Positions 8,951 through 17,302 of a stretch of 36,910 nucleotides of DNA are shown here, one piece after another. The stretch spans positions 1 to 36,910 of the forward strand of contig SLQV01000211.1 of NCBI GenBank assembly GCA_007131285.1, in the 5' to 3' direction. Every line of letters starts with the position of its first letter. Within the stretch, counting starts at the first letter, position 1. The notes under the pieces were generated by a model. The model saw only the letters and a list, made by a program, of their open reading frames with translations, was not told where the DNA came from and ran no database searches. The translations under genes and the position numbers were made by a program. Origin of the DNA: Myxococcales bacterium (lineage in GTDB: Bacteria > Myxococcota_A > Polyangia > Polyangiales > SLQV01).

Positions 8951-10189
8951 CTAGATCAGCTTTGCCGTGCGCGCGCAGTAGCGAGCGGACTGCTCGCGCA
9001 GGACGGCTTGTCGCGCTTCCAGGAGAGTGGGGTCAAGTGCTGCGGCCATCCCTTCGGAGACGCCCTGATCGGGTGCGACGAAAAACAGCGCCAGGTCGTC
9101 AACGATATCGAAAAGTTCTTCGTTGCGAGCCAAAAGCTCACAGTTTCGTTCAGCAATATCTCCGATCAGTAGCGGCACGGCGGCCACGCTCCAAGCGTGA
9201 ATATCATGCAGTAAAATAATACCGCCCGCTGAACCTTCGCGTTCTTCGCGGTCCAGAACTTGGCGCCATGTCCGTAGGACCGCGTGCGGGTCGCGAACTT
9301 GGACATCGCCCGTGCCTAGGTTCCAGAGCATTTGCGTATAGCCGAGGTCCGCGAGCAGCTTGTCGGTGCGCGCGGAACGTGCACCACCGGGGGGCCGAAA
9401 AATCAGAGACCTTTGACCGGTGATTTCTTGGATGAGAGCCTGCGTGCGCTCGATCTCCGCGAGAGCGTCGTGATTATTCAAGAGAGGGAGCTGTCGATGC
9501 TGTTGGCTATGATTACCAATGACATGACCGCGCTGTACAGCCCGGCGTACGATATCGCGATGGCGTTGGTACCACGGGTCGCGGCCGTCGAGGCGTTCGC
9601 CCACCACAAAGAAGACGGCTCGAATCCCATAACGATCTAGAATTTCAAGGAGTTTCGGCGTGTGTACCGCATCGGGGCCATCATCAAAGGTGAAGAGAAG
9701 CAAGCGGTGAGGGGTTCGTCCCCGAATGACGTCGCTGCCTCTGAGCGACTCCCCAAAGCTCTCTTCAGGTGTGCGCAACGCGCCCCAGCTCTTCAGTTCG
9801 ACGCGGCGCCTCAGAGGCATGTCACGTACCGGGCGGAAGTAGCCTTCAAGCTCCGAGTCGTCGACGCGTATCTCTCGCTCTTCGGGCGCGCGGGCAGATT
9901 TCGCGCTCGCGCTGCGAGTCAACGTTGTTAGCGCGAAGGGCCATCCACCAGCGTTCAAAAAGTCCAACCCGGCACCGATGCTCACACCCAATCCCAGGCC
10001 TGCGCCGAGTATGCCCGCGCAGAGCAGACTTGCGCCGACTCGGCTCGACGGCAAGTAGCGATCGGGCTTGGTAACACGTGCCTGATTCGGTTCGCCGGCG
10101 AGACTCTGCCCCGGAGCCGAGGGCTGCGTATGTGAAGGAATATGCGCCATCCGTTGCCAGTCAGAAGTCTGCAAAGGGCACGCTAACAC
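8951..10189 (-). CDS. membrane-anchored polysaccharide deacetylase (NodB domain)
   Basis: This is a carbohydrate esterase family 4 enzyme, expected to remove N-acetyl groups from peptidoglycan or an extracellular polysaccharide. A hydrophobic anchor spans about residues 52-79 after a 50-residue polar N-terminus, so the catalytic domain should face the periplasm. NodB motifs are present: TFDDGPD (168-173, catalytic and metal Asp), GNHSQQHRQ (metal His 227 and 231), RPPGG (265-269) and LLHDIH (about 326-331). The usual DxxDW motif is replaced by LWNLGTGDVQ, which is a deviation. The GTG at 10189 and the ATG at 10150 are both possible starts; neither has a clear ribosome binding site. A perfect 8-bp dyad lies just upstream. 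Confidence 0.93.
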   Translation of the reverse strand: MLACPLQTSDWQRMAHIPSHTQPSAPGQSLAGEPNQARVTKPDRYLPSSRVGASLLCAGILGAGLGLGVSIGAGLDFLNAGGWPFALTTLTRSASAKSARAPEEREIRVDDSELEGYFRPVRDMPLRRRVELKSWGALRTPEESFGESLRGSDVIRGRTPHRLLLFTFDDGPDAVHTPKLLEILDRYGIRAVFFVVGERLDGRDPWYQRHRDIVRRAVQRGHVIGNHSQQHRQLPLLNNHDALAEIERTQALIQEITGQRSLIFRPPGGARSARTDKLLADLGYTQMLWNLGTGDVQVRDPHAVLRTWRQVLDREEREGSAGGIILLHDIHAWSVAAVPLLIGDIAERNCELLARNEELFDIVDDLALFFVAPDQGVSEGMAAALDPTLLEARQAVLREQSARYCARTAKLI

Positions 10190-10199
10190 GTATGTTTTT

Positions 10200-10225
10200 G
10201 CGCTAAAACTTTTGAGCTTTAGCGC
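10200..10225. promoter_or_regulatory. 8-bp inverted repeat upstream of the deacetylase gene
   Basis: GCGCTAAA and TTTAGCGC are separated by 10 bases, ending 11 bases before the upstream start of the deacetylase gene. On the minus strand no T-run follows, so this is not a terminator. Its symmetry and spacing of about two helical turns suit an operator for a dimeric repressor. A second palindrome, CGGGCGCGCCCG, lies at 10231-10242. Confidence 0.4.
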
Positions 10226-10269
10226 TACCGCGGGCGCGCCCGTCGTGCACCACGGGTTGGGTGCTCGAA

Positions 10270-11985
10270 CTAGTTAATGGCCTCACGGGGATAAACGTAC
10301 CGGCACTGTCCGGCTGCGCGGAGCTGGGGAGGGCCGCCGTCATCGCCCCGAGACCAGCAGACATCATCACCGCTGGCGCCGAAGACAAAGGTGTCGAGGA
10401 GGTTCCCCCCGAGATCCATCAGTTGCAGTGAACCTCCGGTGTTGACCAATCCGCGGTGTGAGATGTTGCCCTCCAGGTAAAGCGTCGCCTGTACATGGGG
10501 CCGAAAGCGCAACAGAGATGGGTCGAAATCTCGCGGTACGAGAGCGGCGACAGCGCCCGGCAGGAGAAAATAGCTGTGGCCAATAGGTGGCAACGCGCGG
10601 CTCGGATTGTCAGTTAGGTACAGCGTGTGTAGGTCGATCGGTGCGTCTCCGAAGTTCCTTAGCATCACAAACTCGCCGAGTGCGTCATCGCCTGCCGGGT
10701 TAGCCATAACTTCAACAATTTGAACAGATGAGGGTGCACGGATAGTCTCGAAAGTAAAATCGAAGATCTTGGGCGAAAAATTAAGCGAAAGGACTGTCAC
10801 TCGGCCTGAGTGGAGCTGAGCGGATGCTAGTTCAATGGCGCCAACGCTGAGATGTCCCGCTTGCGAGATCCGCCAGAGCGGCTTTGCGCCTTTGGGAATC
10901 TCGAGACGTGCAAGGACCGGTTCGAGCGTTCTTGTGCGAAGCTCCACGCTCCCGGCGCCCGGACGCGCGCAGAGCGGCCCGACGCGCGTCTCGTACACGC
11001 TACACGTTAACGTCTCATCAAACAGTTTGGGCAAGGGAGGTTGCGCCGCATGCTCGGCTTCGGCGGTGCTCGTTATAGGTTCGTCCTCGTTGGCCGGGCT
11101 AGGGGGCGTGGTTGCGTCCTTCTGCGGCGTGCTTTCCCGGTGTACGTGCGAGAGCCATGTGGAGAACGCGTGAACTTGGGTCTCGGGTGTTGCAAAACGG
11201 TAGCGCCCGACGTTGAGCGGGGAGGGCAGTGCACAGGAACGCGGATAGCCTTCGAAGCGTCCATCGCCGTCAATGTGCGCGGCGTTGCGAAAAGGGTTGT
11301 CGGGGTGGTCGATGAGGATGCAATCCACGGCACTCGACGCATCTGGACTCCAAAACAACAATGTTTCCGGGATATCCGCCTCAGCCCGAAATAGAAAATG
11401 CTGTATCTGGGTGTCAACCGGCACGCCATGAGCCTCACGGGGGGGCCAGGCCGCAACGGGCTGCGACGGGGGAGGCGAGACGTGCAAGACGCGCCGGACT
11501 TGCGGCTGACTCATTTCGGCGCGTTCTGGAAAAAGCAGAGTATAAGCCTGCCCGCGGTCGAGAGCAGCGAAAGGACGAAATCCACTGCGATCGCTGTGGT
11601 CCACCCGGTGCAAGGCCACGGTGGCGTTCCGATGCCTTGCGCTTAAGCCTCCTCGGGCCAGGTCTGCCAACAGATCTTGGCCGAGTCGACCTTCAAGCAA
11701 TACCGGGCGGGTCTGGGCGGTGGCAGGCGTTACCCAAAACTCGGGCTGGGACGTACACAGCCAGTCGGCGCCATGGTTGTCATCATTCGGATTGTCGCGC
11801 GAGGCGTTGGCCAGTGGCACGCAGGATGAGGCGAGTTCCGCAGGTTTCCGAAACAGCTCAGTTGCATCAGATACGCTCGGTAAATCGGTGCAGGCCTGTG
11901 CGAGCACGATGCTCGCTAGCCCAAGGTATCGGTCGGTGCGACGGTTCGTCCTTCGGCGCGTCTGCACGGGCTGAGGGGCAGGCAT
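10270..11985 (-). CDS. probable lipoprotein with C-terminal lamin-tail domain
   Basis: A secreted or outer-membrane-anchored protein of unknown role. From the ATG at 11985 the N-terminus is arginine-rich and then hydrophobic, ending LGLASIVLAQAC, a plausible but non-ideal lipobox with Cys at residue 32. The frame is open further upstream to 12141, but the signal sequence favours the later start. The middle part looks beta-rich with no family I recognise. The last 150 residues (VQIVEVMANPAGDDALGEFV, LRNFGDAPIDLHTLYLTDNP, LVNTGGSLQLMDLGGNLLD) match the lamin-tail domain, an Ig-like module common in exported bacterial proteins. It is the first gene of a minus-strand set with the deacetylase (80 bases on) and the AAA/TPR protein. 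Confidence 0.85.
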   Translation of the reverse strand: MPAPQPVQTRRRTNRRTDRYLGLASIVLAQACTDLPSVSDATELFRKPAELASSCVPLANASRDNPNDDNHGADWLCTSQPEFWVTPATAQTRPVLLEGRLGQDLLADLARGGLSARHRNATVALHRVDHSDRSGFRPFAALDRGQAYTLLFPERAEMSQPQVRRVLHVSPPPSQPVAAWPPREAHGVPVDTQIQHFLFRAEADIPETLLFWSPDASSAVDCILIDHPDNPFRNAAHIDGDGRFEGYPRSCALPSPLNVGRYRFATPETQVHAFSTWLSHVHRESTPQKDATTPPSPANEDEPITSTAEAEHAAQPPLPKLFDETLTCSVYETRVGPLCARPGAGSVELRTRTLEPVLARLEIPKGAKPLWRISQAGHLSVGAIELASAQLHSGRVTVLSLNFSPKIFDFTFETIRAPSSVQIVEVMANPAGDDALGEFVMLRNFGDAPIDLHTLYLTDNPSRALPPIGHSYFLLPGAVAALVPRDFDPSLLRFRPHVQATLYLEGNISHRGLVNTGGSLQLMDLGGNLLDTFVFGASGDDVCWSRGDDGGPPQLRAAGQCRYVYPREAIN

Positions 11986-12223
11986 GTTCACGCTTAGGTG
12001 GAAATCGCCGAATGGAGCCCTGCGGCAGCTAAACCACGCGAGGCGTTTAAGTTCACTCTGCATTGCTATCGCAACCGCAGCGCGGATGGCATGCCGCGCT
12101 GAATCAGCCTTGGGCCTCTGAAGAGTACGACTATGTGGCATACTTGCGTTGTATCGGTCTTGGCTCGATAGCGTTGCGAATCTATCCGGCTAAACCCATC
12201 GGAATCTTCTTCGCGGGCGCAGC

Positions 12224-14053
12224 GTGTCGCTGGAGCTGTGTGCTAGTGTGGGTCTTGTGAGTGGTCACCGGAGCAACGATGGGAGCAGCGAAGTCACCGC
12301 TGTGTGGGGGGCCAAGGGAGGGGCCGGTGCCTCCACCGTCTCGCTGAATCTCGCCTCCTACCTGGCATCACTAGGCCGCTCGGTATTGCTGCTCGATGCG
12401 GACCTTAACGGTGGCGGTCTTCCTTTGCTTGCCGGTTGCGCTGAGCCGCGTCCAATTGCGATAGACTCCGAATTGGCCATCGGGGAGCTAGCCGAGGCAC
12501 TGACGCGACTGGGAACTGACGAAGGCGTGTTGAAACGGGGGAGCGGCGCTCTAGGGCTGCGCGCGCGGAGCGCTCCGGCTGTTTCGAAAGCGCGGTCATC
12601 TTCGCTGGCGCCCCCGGTGCCCGCACCGCCGTCGGGCGCCGGGGACGTTTCTGCTACACGCGTTCCGCATCGCGACAACGACGGTCCTCTCGGGTACGGG
12701 AAGCGAGATCTCGACGTCGAAGTCGCTCCGTTGGCCACTGATGTGGGACCGGGTCTTTATCTGGCACGGGCAGTGGTGCCTACCGATGTGCTGCTCAAGC
12801 CCGATGAGCTTGAGCTGGCCGCGGCTTGCTACGGGAGCTTGCTGCGCACGCTGCCTGTTGACCACGTGGTAGTCGATCTCGGATCCTATCTCAGCGCACC
12901 GCAGCGAACATTGATTCGTTGTGCCGACCGCACGCTGGCGGTGTTAACGCCTGAGCCGCTCGCTGTGAGTCGGCTCTTCAAGCAGTTGCGGGTGCTTACT
13001 CAACTAGACGCCCTTGCGCTCTGTGAATCTGACGCCGAACGTGCCGCCTTGCGTCGCCTCGACGCGGCCACGGAGGGGCCGCGTCACTGGTATGCCCGCC
13101 TCGCTAGTCGCAATGGGCGCCTGGCTCATGCGTTACGCCACCGAGCTGAGGACCGAGCTTGGCTATGTGTGTTAAACATGACACGTTCCCGCGCCGAAAC
13201 AGATGTTGGCTCGCATATCGTCAGCGTTGCCCGCGCAGCGCTCGGTCTGCGGCTCGCTTGTGTGGGGGCGCTTGACTTCGACGATGTCGTTCGCAACGGC
13301 GCAATAACGCGCCGGCCTCTGCTGCTTGCCAATCCGGTGGCCCGAGCAGCAAAGCTTTTCGAGCGCGTAGCGCGTGTGGCGCTCACAGCGGTAGATGGAG
13401 AGTCTAGGCTGCTTAGCCTGACGCCGCCGCCTGCGCTCGACCGTACCCGAGAGTCGCTTTACGACGTCTTGGAACTCAGTTTCGAGGCTAGCGAAGAGGA
13501 AATCAGGAGGGGCCATCGGCGGCTGCGCCAGGCTTTTTCCGACGAGAGTATTGCAGGAGCAGGTGCATGGAACGCCAGTGAGCGCGTGGCGGCGCTGCTT
13601 AAGTTAGATGAGGCGCTCAAGGTTCTGACCAACCCGGCGTTACGTGAAGCCTATGACTTGTCGGTGAGCCCACCGTCACGCAGGATATCACTTGCTCCCA
13701 AGGCTTCTGTGCAGCCCGAGTCTTTAGTAGCAGCGCAGGCGCTTGTTGACGCGTTGTCGCCGGATACAATCGACGGTCCAATCCTGCGTCAGGTGCGTGA
13801 GGCGCGCGGCCTGTCTCTCCAAGAAATCGCCGAGCAGACGCGCATTAGAAGCACGTTCCTCTCGGCGATTGAGGAGGAGGCAGTGGAAACGCTGCCTGCG
13901 CGGGTCTATGTTGCAGGTTTTGTGCGCCAGTATTTAAACCGGCTAGGCATTAACGAGGCGTGGGCAGAAGATGCTATGCTTCATCGGCTTTGTCCCCAGG
14001 ATAGCGCCGTGCCGTTGCGCCGCCGCCGCGCCACCTATGCTGATGCCCATTAG
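12224..14053 (+). CDS. MinD/ParA-type ATPase fused to degenerate J-domain and RodZ-type HTH
   Basis: A 609-residue protein with three recognisable parts. Residues about 23-390 are a MinD/ParA-like P-loop ATPase: deviant Walker A KGGAGAST (31-38), LLLDADLNGG (Asp 58 and 60) and VVVDLGSYL (near 214-222), with a low-complexity insert at about 100-160. Residues about 409-478 resemble a J-domain (LYDVLELSFEASEEEI, DEALKVLTNPALREAYD), but the essential HPD motif reads FSD, so normal DnaK stimulation is unlikely. Residues about 519-576 (ILRQVREARGLSLQEIAEQT, then VYVAGFVRQYLNRLGI) match the helix-turn-helix of RodZ-type proteins, with no membrane helix. A role in positioning or cell polarity is inferred. 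The start is uncertain because several GTG codons lie in the first 30 residues. Confidence 0.92.
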   Translation: MSLELCASVGLVSGHRSNDGSSEVTAVWGAKGGAGASTVSLNLASYLASLGRSVLLLDADLNGGGLPLLAGCAEPRPIAIDSELAIGELAEALTRLGTDEGVLKRGSGALGLRARSAPAVSKARSSSLAPPVPAPPSGAGDVSATRVPHRDNDGPLGYGKRDLDVEVAPLATDVGPGLYLARAVVPTDVLLKPDELELAAACYGSLLRTLPVDHVVVDLGSYLSAPQRTLIRCADRTLAVLTPEPLAVSRLFKQLRVLTQLDALALCESDAERAALRRLDAATEGPRHWYARLASRNGRLAHALRHRAEDRAWLCVLNMTRSRAETDVGSHIVSVARAALGLRLACVGALDFDDVVRNGAITRRPLLLANPVARAAKLFERVARVALTAVDGESRLLSLTPPPALDRTRESLYDVLELSFEASEEEIRRGHRRLRQAFSDESIAGAGAWNASERVAALLKLDEALKVLTNPALREAYDLSVSPPSRRISLAPKASVQPESLVAAQALVDALSPDTIDGPILRQVREARGLSLQEIAEQTRIRSTFLSAIEEEAVETLPARVYVAGFVRQYLNRLGINEAWAEDAMLHRLCPQDSAVPLRRRRATYADAH

Positions 14054-14082
14054 GAATTACGATGGCAGGCCGGCGCGCCGCG

Positions 14083-14278
14083 TGCCCAGAGGTTTGGCCG
14101 GCCCCTCGAGCACGCCCAATAATATCCCGGGGCGCTGCTTTTCGTCGGGGAGACCGCCGCCTCAGCCGCATGCGGGCCTCGGTCGGCGGAGAAACGCATG
14201 ACGGCACGCTTAAAGTCCGGGCTTGAGCCAATGCGAGGTCATCGGGTTGCACTTAGGTAAGCTGCGCGGCTCTGGGTG
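14083..14278 (+). ncRNA. ssrS: probable 6S RNA
   Basis: This region between the MinD-fusion gene and proC folds like 6S RNA, which binds sigma-70 RNA polymerase holoenzyme by mimicking an open promoter. The ends pair (TGCCCAGAG at 14083-14091 with CTCTGGGTG at 14270-14278, two G-U pairs). The 5' bubble strand GGCCGGCCCCTCGAGC closely resembles the E. coli pRNA-template region GGCCAGUCCCCUGAGC. An apical stem joins CCGCCG (14154-14159) to CGGCGG (14184-14189), and a GCATGC tip, GGAGAA and CTTAAA occur in the same order as in E. coli 6S. The length of about 196 nt matches the usual 180-200. Exact ends and promoter are not determined. A covariance-model search was not possible, so the call rests on alignment by eye. 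Confidence 0.7.
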
Positions 14279-14303
14279 AGGGCTTGAGGTGAGCGCGCCT
14301 GCG

Positions 14304-14343
14304 GACGAAAATCCTAGCGAAGGCCGCGCGCGCCCGGCTAGGA
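14304..14343 (-). terminator. probable intrinsic terminator of proC
   Basis: On the minus strand TCCTAGC and GCTAGGA (14337-14343 and 14312-14318) enclose a very GC-rich loop that can extend the stem, followed by ATTTTC. It begins 22 bases after the proC stop codon. The T-run is only four bases, so efficiency may be moderate. On the plus strand there is no T-run, so it does not obviously end the 6S RNA transcript. Confidence 0.55.
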
Positions 14344-14364
14344 CCCCCAGGCTGCGCATGCGCA

Positions 14365-15186
14365 TTAGGCAAGCTCGTCGGCTCTGTTCCGTGCGGCGCG
14401 CACTGCACCCGCGAGAGCAGCGCGCAGCTGTGTGGCTTCGAGATGCGCGACGCCCGCGGCCGTGGTCCCACCAGGGCTTGTGACCTTCCAGCGTAGCGCC
14501 GCGGGCTCTGAGCCGTCTTCAGCCATGAGCTGCCCTGTGCCCTTGAAAAGCACTTGGACGAGCTTCAATGCGCTTTTCCGGGGCATGCCCTCCGCGACTG
14601 CGGCGTCGATCAGCGCCTCGGCGGCGAGCAGCAGGTATGCCGGTCCAGATCCGGCCACCGCAGTCGCTAAGTTCATGTGCTGCTCGGGCAGACGCAAAGC
14701 GCTACCGAAGCGCGCAAGCACCGGCGTCAGCAGGGCCTCAAGACGTGCTGTGCAGGCGGGATTCAGGCAATACGTTGTCGCGCTTGCGCTGACCTGCGCG
14801 CCAAGATTGGGCATCACGCGTGCGCAAGGCTGAAGTTCGCCCAGCGCGCTCTCCAAGGCTCCGAGAGAGATGCCAGCTGCGACAGACGCGACCAGTGTCT
14901 CCGGCCGCAGCGCGTGGCGTATCGAGGCGAGCAGGGGTAGGACCCCGCCTGGCTTGACTGCGACAAAAAGAATGTCCGACCATTGAGCCAGGTCCGCCTG
15001 GGCATCGGGATCCGCGGCATCGCTCACCGCTACTGCGAGCTCGGCACCGAGGGCTTCACGCCGGCTGGCGTCAAAGTTTGAAGCTCTTAGCGCAAGCCCA
15101 CTGGGCGCTGCGTCAAGCGCGCGCAGCAGCGCGCTACCCATAGAGCCCATTCCAAAAAAGCCAATGCGTAGTTCGGCGTTATCCAT
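14365..15186 (-). CDS. proC: pyrroline-5-carboxylate reductase
   Basis: This cytosolic enzyme catalyses the last step of proline synthesis, NAD(P)H-dependent reduction of 1-pyrroline-5-carboxylate to proline. The N-terminal Rossmann motif IGFFGMGSMGSALL starts at about residue 8. The family segment ATAVAGSGPAYLLLAAEALI lies near 167-186, and the C-terminal signature VTSPGGTTAAGVAHLE is intact. The 273-residue length is normal. The start is ATG at 15186. It is transcribed toward the 6S RNA gene and diverges from the aminopeptidase P gene, with 245 bases between the starts. Confidence 0.97.
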   Translation of the reverse strand: MDNAELRIGFFGMGSMGSALLRALDAAPSGLALRASNFDASRREALGAELAVAVSDAADPDAQADLAQWSDILFVAVKPGGVLPLLASIRHALRPETLVASVAAGISLGALESALGELQPCARVMPNLGAQVSASATTYCLNPACTARLEALLTPVLARFGSALRLPEQHMNLATAVAGSGPAYLLLAAEALIDAAVAEGMPRKSALKLVQVLFKGTGQLMAEDGSEPAALRWKVTSPGGTTAAGVAHLEATQLRAALAGAVRAARNRADELA

Positions 15187-15431
15187 ATCCCGTCCACCCT
15201 AGCGCGAAGAGGCCATGCCTCACTATCGAGAGGCGTGTTTTCATTGCCCCGGGGCCTTTGCAGGGCGCTCCCCCGAAAACTTTGGGTCATTGTGTAGGAT
15301 CCCGCCGAACGGTTAACTCGCGCGTGGTACAGGCTTTTGGGGTGCTATAGGCCTCCAGCCCTGACAACGAGGGCGTGTTGTCACGGCTTTACGTACGGAA
15401 CCTAACAGTTCTAGGCTAGACTTGGGCGCAA
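15187..15431. other. divergent intergenic region between proC and pepP, no gene seen
   Basis: This stretch of 245 bases should hold promoters for both neighbours. A weak -35-like TTGTCA occurs near 15379 upstream of pepP, but its spacing to a -10-like string is poor. No repeat, tRNA or convincing small gene is visible. Confidence 0.4.
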
Positions 15432-16796
15432 ATGGATAAGCCAGAAAGCGAACGAGAACAGGGTGGGGCGTTTGAGCAAGCGGCCCAGCGTCAAAGCGCG
15501 GCGCTCTGGCGCGAGAGACAGGCACGGCTCCTCGAACTTAGTGCGCAGGATACACTGGCGCTCGTCTCAGCGGCTCCGGTGCAGCGCCGCAGCGCCGATA
15601 CTCACTTCCCCTACCGCCAAGACAGCGCTTTCTTCTACTTGAGCGGGCTTCGGGAACCCGAATGTATTCTCGCGCTGCGTCGTACCGGCAGTGGCACCGA
15701 GAGCGTGCTCTTCGTGCCGCCCAAAGATGCCTTCAAGGAGCGCTGGGAAGGGCCGATGCTTGGGGTAGAAGGTGCGCTTGAAACGGCCCGGTTTGATGCG
15801 GTGTTGCCGACCGAGAAGCTGAATCCATTTTTGGCGAACTGGCTGCTGAAGGCGCCCGAAGTGTTCTTGGACCTCGGGCGGCGGGACAGCGCGAATGATA
15901 ACCTTTGGCAACTCGCTTTACATGGGAGCACGGGCCGCGGTGGCGGCGGACTTCGGCGCATCTCGAGTCTCGGGTATCATTTGGGCGTGGCGCGCCGTGT
16001 CAAAAGCGCGAGCGAAATCGAAGCGCTCTCGCGTTCAGCAGACATCGCTGCCTCGGCTCAGTCCGCTGCGATGCGCCTCGGCCGGCCTGGCATTTGGGAG
16101 AACGAACTCGAAGCGAGCCTACTTGCAACCTACCGCACTCGCGGCGCGGAAGGTCCGGCTTACGAACCCATTGTGGGCGGTGGGGTGAGGGCGACTTTCC
16201 TCCATTATCGCGCTAACAACCAGCGTATCGAAGCTGGCGAGCTGGTGCTAATCGATGCGGGCTGTGAGTTAGACGGCTACGCCTCGGACATCACCCGAAC
16301 CTTTCCGGTAAGCGGTCGATTTACTCAGCCTCAGCGCGACCTCTACACCTGCGTGCTCCAGTCGCAACGTGCGGCTTTTGCTGCCTGCAAGCCCGGGGCA
16401 ACGCTCGAGGTCGTACATCAAGCGGCTGTTAAGGTTCTTGCTCAGGGGCTTATTGATCTCGGTGTCGTGAAAGGCAGCCTCGGGGAGGTCATCGAATCAG
16501 GTCTCTATCGCCCGTATTACATGCACCAAACGTCGCATTGGATCGGTCTCGATGTCCATGATCCTTGCCCCTACCGCGACGAAGCGGGTGAGGCGGTCAA
16601 GCTTGAGCCGGGAATGGTGCTGACCATAGAGCCGGGTCTGTATTTCGGCGTGGACGCAACATCTCCCCCCGCCTTTTCGGGTATCGGCATCCGCATCGAA
16701 GATGATGTCCTTGTGACCGCCCAAGGCTGCTATAACCTTACCTCCGCTGTGCCCAGTGAAATCAACGCTATCGAAGCGGTGTGTTCCGAATCCTAA
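15432..16796 (+). CDS. pepP: Xaa-Pro aminopeptidase (aminopeptidase P family)
   Basis: A metallopeptidase of family M24B that removes an N-terminal residue preceding proline, in peptide turnover in the cytoplasm. The N-terminal AMP_N domain is marked by ADTHFPYRQDSAFFYLSGL near residue 57. The catalytic pita-bread domain carries the five metal ligands in order: Asp in LIDAGCELDGY and in SDITRTFP, His in HWIGLDVHDP, Glu in VLTIEPGLYF and Glu in GIRIEDDVLV. The length of 454 residues is as expected. The start ATG lies 11 bases after a CTAGAC string without a clear ribosome binding site. It converges on usp with 33 bases between. Confidence 0.95.
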   Translation: MDKPESEREQGGAFEQAAQRQSAALWRERQARLLELSAQDTLALVSAAPVQRRSADTHFPYRQDSAFFYLSGLREPECILALRRTGSGTESVLFVPPKDAFKERWEGPMLGVEGALETARFDAVLPTEKLNPFLANWLLKAPEVFLDLGRRDSANDNLWQLALHGSTGRGGGGLRRISSLGYHLGVARRVKSASEIEALSRSADIAASAQSAAMRLGRPGIWENELEASLLATYRTRGAEGPAYEPIVGGGVRATFLHYRANNQRIEAGELVLIDAGCELDGYASDITRTFPVSGRFTQPQRDLYTCVLQSQRAAFAACKPGATLEVVHQAAVKVLAQGLIDLGVVKGSLGEVIESGLYRPYYMHQTSHWIGLDVHDPCPYRDEAGEAVKLEPGMVLTIEPGLYFGVDATSPPAFSGIGIRIEDDVLVTAQGCYNLTSAVPSEINAIEAVCSES

Positions 16797-16829
16797 CGGG
16801 GGACGCGCATTGGGTATCACGCACGACTG

Positions 16830-17273
16830 CTACCCGTCTTGAGGTGGCCGAAGCGTCATCACGGGTGCGGGGCTTAAGCGTACGACGCGCTCGGCAACGC
16901 TACCGATCAGTAGGTGAGACAGCCCGGAGCGGCCGTGCGTTGCCAAAACGATGAGGTCTGCGCCGCACGTCTTTGCTTCTTCAATAATTTCCTCAGCGGC
17001 ACCGCCCGAACGCAGCTGGGTTTCCACTTCAATGCCTGGAAAATATTTGGCGGACGTTTGCTTGAGTCGTTCAGAAAGCTGTGAGTGTAGATCGCTCAGG
17101 ACATCGGCGGTCGCAAAGATGACACCTTCAGGCAGCGCATAAGCCGGGACCTGATAGACGTGCAGTAGCGTCACTTTCGCGTCGAAACGCGTCGCAAGGC
17201 TCTGCGCGGCTTGCAGCGCATGCGACGCGTGCTCGGTGAAGTCAGTGGGAACTAAAATCCTTGAGATATCCAT
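16830..17273 (-). CDS. universal stress protein, UspA family
   Basis: A single-domain, 147-residue UspA-type protein, probably an ATP-binding stress protein of the cytoplasm. The N-terminal strand ISRILVPTDFTEHASHAL and the nucleotide motif G-x2-G-x9-G-S (GRSGLSHLLIGS, then AERVVRLSPAPVM) are intact, so it belongs to the ATP-binding MJ0577-like branch. It lies 29 bases downstream of pckA on the same strand and is probably co-transcribed with it, which would link it to gluconeogenic or starvation conditions; that link is inferred. Confidence 0.93.
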   Translation of the reverse strand: MDISRILVPTDFTEHASHALQAAQSLATRFDAKVTLLHVYQVPAYALPEGVIFATADVLSDLHSQLSERLKQTSAKYFPGIEVETQLRSGGAAEEIIEEAKTCGADLIVLATHGRSGLSHLLIGSVAERVVRLSPAPVMTLRPPQDG

Positions 17274-17302
17274 GCTGTGCGTCCTTATTTTCTGCCTGAT
17301 GC

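Noticed and set aside
14213-14226. AAAGTCCGGGCTT, resembling the conserved start of RNase P RNA
   Set aside because: The other conserved RNase P blocks are absent and the free region is too short; the 6S RNA reading explains the whole stretch better.
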